From Cucumis sativus (taxonomy: Eukaryota > Streptophyta > Magnoliopsida > Cucurbitales > Cucurbitaceae), in assembly GCF_000004075.3 (NCBI RefSeq), contig NC_026660.2:21517498-21581497 (forward strand): DNA of 64,000 nt, read 5' to 3'. Every line of letters starts with the position of its first letter. The first letter of the stretch is position 1. Shown here one piece after another: positions 62,254-64,000 of the stretch. The position numbers and the translations under genes were made by a program. The notes under the pieces were generated by a model. It ran no database searches and had not been told where the DNA came from. It worked only from the letters and a program-made list of their open reading frames with translations.

Positions 62254-63336
62254 ATGCGTCTGCTTCTACTTTGTGCTTTCTTGGCTTCTCTAGTGGCTGC
62301 CACAGCCGCCAACTTTCTCCGAGATGTCGACATTACGTGGGGCGGCCCGCGTGCCAAAATTCTTGATGGAGGCCGACATCTCAGCCTTTCTCTTGACAAA
62401 GATTCAGGCTCTGGTTTCCAATCTAAGAAACAGTTTCTATTTGGAAGGTTTGATGTCCAAATGATGCTTGTCCCTGGAAACTCTGCTGGCACTGTTACCA
62501 CCTTTTATGTAAGTTCTGATTATCTTTTTCTCCTTACTACTTGTCTTCTTAGTGTTTGATTTTCCCATAAAAGAGAAGTTGTTCTGACTTGGTATTTGTT
62601 CTCGTGTGTAGTTGTCTTCTGAAGGAACGAGTCATGATGAGATTGACTTTGAATTCTTAGGCAATTTATCGGGAGATCCATACACACTCCACACCAATGT
62701 GTACTCCCAAGGAAAAGGAGACAGAGAACAACAATTTCATCTCTGGTTTGATCCCACAAAGGCCTTCCACACTTACTCCATTGACTGGTCTCCACAAAGT
62801 ATCATGTAATTCTCCATTCTCGTCAAACTTTTGAGTTGGATTGATGATTTGGCTTGATAAAAAGGTCCTATGTTTGAACTCCAATTAAAACTAATCAAAC
62901 CTTTTCCATTTCCTTTTTCATCAGGTTTCTAGTGGATAACATTCCCATAAGGGTGTTCCACAACTGGGAAAAGATTGGTGTTTCATACCCAAAGAGCCAA
63001 CCAATGAAAGTATATTCAAGCCTATGGAATGCAGATGATTGGGCAACCAGAGGAGGGCGAGTGAAGACAGATTGGACAAAGGCTCCTTTCACAGCATCTT
63101 ACAGAAACTTTAATGCCAATGGATGCGTTGCATCAACTGGATCATCATCATCTTGCAGCTCCAAATATGCCAATACTCAGCAAGGTGGAACAAAAAACAA
63201 TCAAGGATTGGACGCCAAGAGTAGGAATAGATTGAGATGGGTGCAATCCAAGTTCATGGTTTATAATTACTGCACTGACCGTCAAAGATTTCCTCAAGGC
63301 ATCCCAGCTGAATGTAGGCGCTCAAGGTTTCTATGA
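62254..63336 (+). CDS. XTH: Xyloglucan endotransglucosylase/hydrolase (GH16)
   Basis: Three coding exons: 62254-62508, 62612-62805 and 62925-63336. Phases match, giving 286 residues, the family size. XTHs cut and rejoin xyloglucan chains in the wall and so control loosening and reinforcement. A signal peptide of about 19 residues ([10 protein letters not shown]...) is followed by the GH16 jelly roll. The catalytic motif DEIDFEFLG begins at residue 94, with nucleophile E95, D97 and acid/base E99, and the conserved N-glycosylation site NLS follows at 103-105. [11 protein letters not shown] and WTKAPF lie in the middle, and the C-terminal XET extension has paired cysteines and [11 protein letters not shown]. 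All key residues are present, so it should be active. The sequence looks like the group I/II transglucosylases near XTH22-25; the exact number cannot be assigned. Confidence 0.96.
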
Positions 63337-64000
63337 GAAAAAACATGAAAACGTATTGATTATTTGATTTGTTAATTAGTTCCTGCATTCGGATATGGTT
63401 TCATGTAATTTTTTTAAATTCTTTTTTTGCATATAAATTTGTATCCAAAATTGTCTTATCTTTACCTCTCGACCACATGTTCATTTTAAATAATCACTTT
63501 TCTTCTAAGTCTCTATATGAATGACGAAATAGATATAAAGGAAACCTTAAAAGCACATGGCATATAGTCACTAACATATATATAAATAAATGCAATTAAT
63601 TAAATTGTAACAAAACATGGTAAAGTATAGGCAAAAATCATTATTGACTTATGAAATAATGGAAATGATGATCAATAATCTTTAGCTATATCTTATGCAA
63701 TTAACTACGAGAATAGTTAAAAAAACTTAAAGAATAAATAAACAGAAGTCTTTGGTAACTCACTTCAATAAATACCATTTACGTTTGAAAAACTTATTGA
63801 CTTAGATAAAAAATATTATTAAGATTAACTTATCACTACAAGCAATTCTTTTAAATTATAACATAAACTTAAATAACTACATACTCCTTAAATATGTGGT
63901 TAAATCTTTTTTAAGAGTAGTTACTCCTTAAATATGTGGTTAAATCTTTTTTAAGATAAAATTAGGTTTTCCTCAATTTATTGATGACAGTTACAACTAT
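63337..64000. other. 3' flank of XTH with a 40-bp tandem duplication
   Basis: The XTH 3' UTR is followed by AT-rich DNA. TACTCCTTAAATATGTGGTT plus TAAATCTTTTTTAAGA is repeated with period 40 at 63882 and 63922. Nothing else is recognised before the window ends. Confidence 0.6.

Overview
The window is AT-rich plant nuclear DNA carrying eight intron-containing protein-coding genes. Spliceosomal introns, large AT-rich spacers, plant-specific families and degraded plant transposons all point to a eudicot. The repeat flavour and protein sequences make me think of a cucurbit (Cucumis type), but that is an impression, not a proof. All gene models were built by hand from GT-AG junctions and reading-frame phase; every model closes to a whole number of codons.

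Layout: 1-713 holds what looks like the 3' end of a Ty1/copia-type element. 1910-6900 (minus) is protein phosphatase 5 (TPR plus PPP domain, 12 coding exons), with an untranslated first exon near 7.8 kb. 7.9-22.7 kb is a 15-kb spacer with repeats and several unexplained structures. 23135-29077 (plus) encodes a 1191-residue largely disordered protein with a UBZ4-like zinc finger and a paired SILK/RVxF protein-phosphatase-1 docking signature. 30318-31780 (minus) is an HVA22/REEP-family gene (HVA22f-like) with an unusual Lys/Asp/Glu tail. 32.6-34.1 kb is a decayed copia gag-pol remnant. 36.1-36.6 kb may be a CACTA terminus. 39275-41266 (plus) is a domesticated hAT transposase (BED finger, RICESLEEPER/DAYSLEEPER type). 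44941-46876 (minus) is PROTODERMAL FACTOR 1, with an exact L1 box upstream. 53433-55348 (plus) is a cytochrome P450 of the CYP718/CYP716 clan. 55763-58374 (minus) is plastid/mitochondrial phosphatidylglycerophosphate phosphatase PGPP1. 62254-63336 (plus) is a xyloglucan endotransglucosylase/hydrolase.

The genes do not form one pathway, but their order is informative. PP5, HVA22F, PDF1 and CYP718 are consecutive in Arabidopsis (At2g42810, 42820, 42840, 42850 from memory), and PGPP1 lies in the sister segment (At3g58830). The window therefore looks like an unfractionated ancestral block. The SHATTERPROOF MADS-box gene that sits between HVA22F and PDF1 in Arabidopsis is absent here; a hAT-derived gene and copia debris occupy that interval instead. 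PDF1 and the XTH act in epidermis or cell wall, PGPP1 in organelle lipid synthesis, and PP5 in chaperone-linked and light signalling.

No rRNA, convincing tRNA or CRISPR was seen. The most interesting leads are the PP1-docking signature in the UBZ4 protein, the ancestral gene order with missing MADS gene, the charged HVA22f tail, the PDF1 repeat expansion, and a site-II-driven candidate transcription unit with small ORFs near 43.7-44.1 kb.
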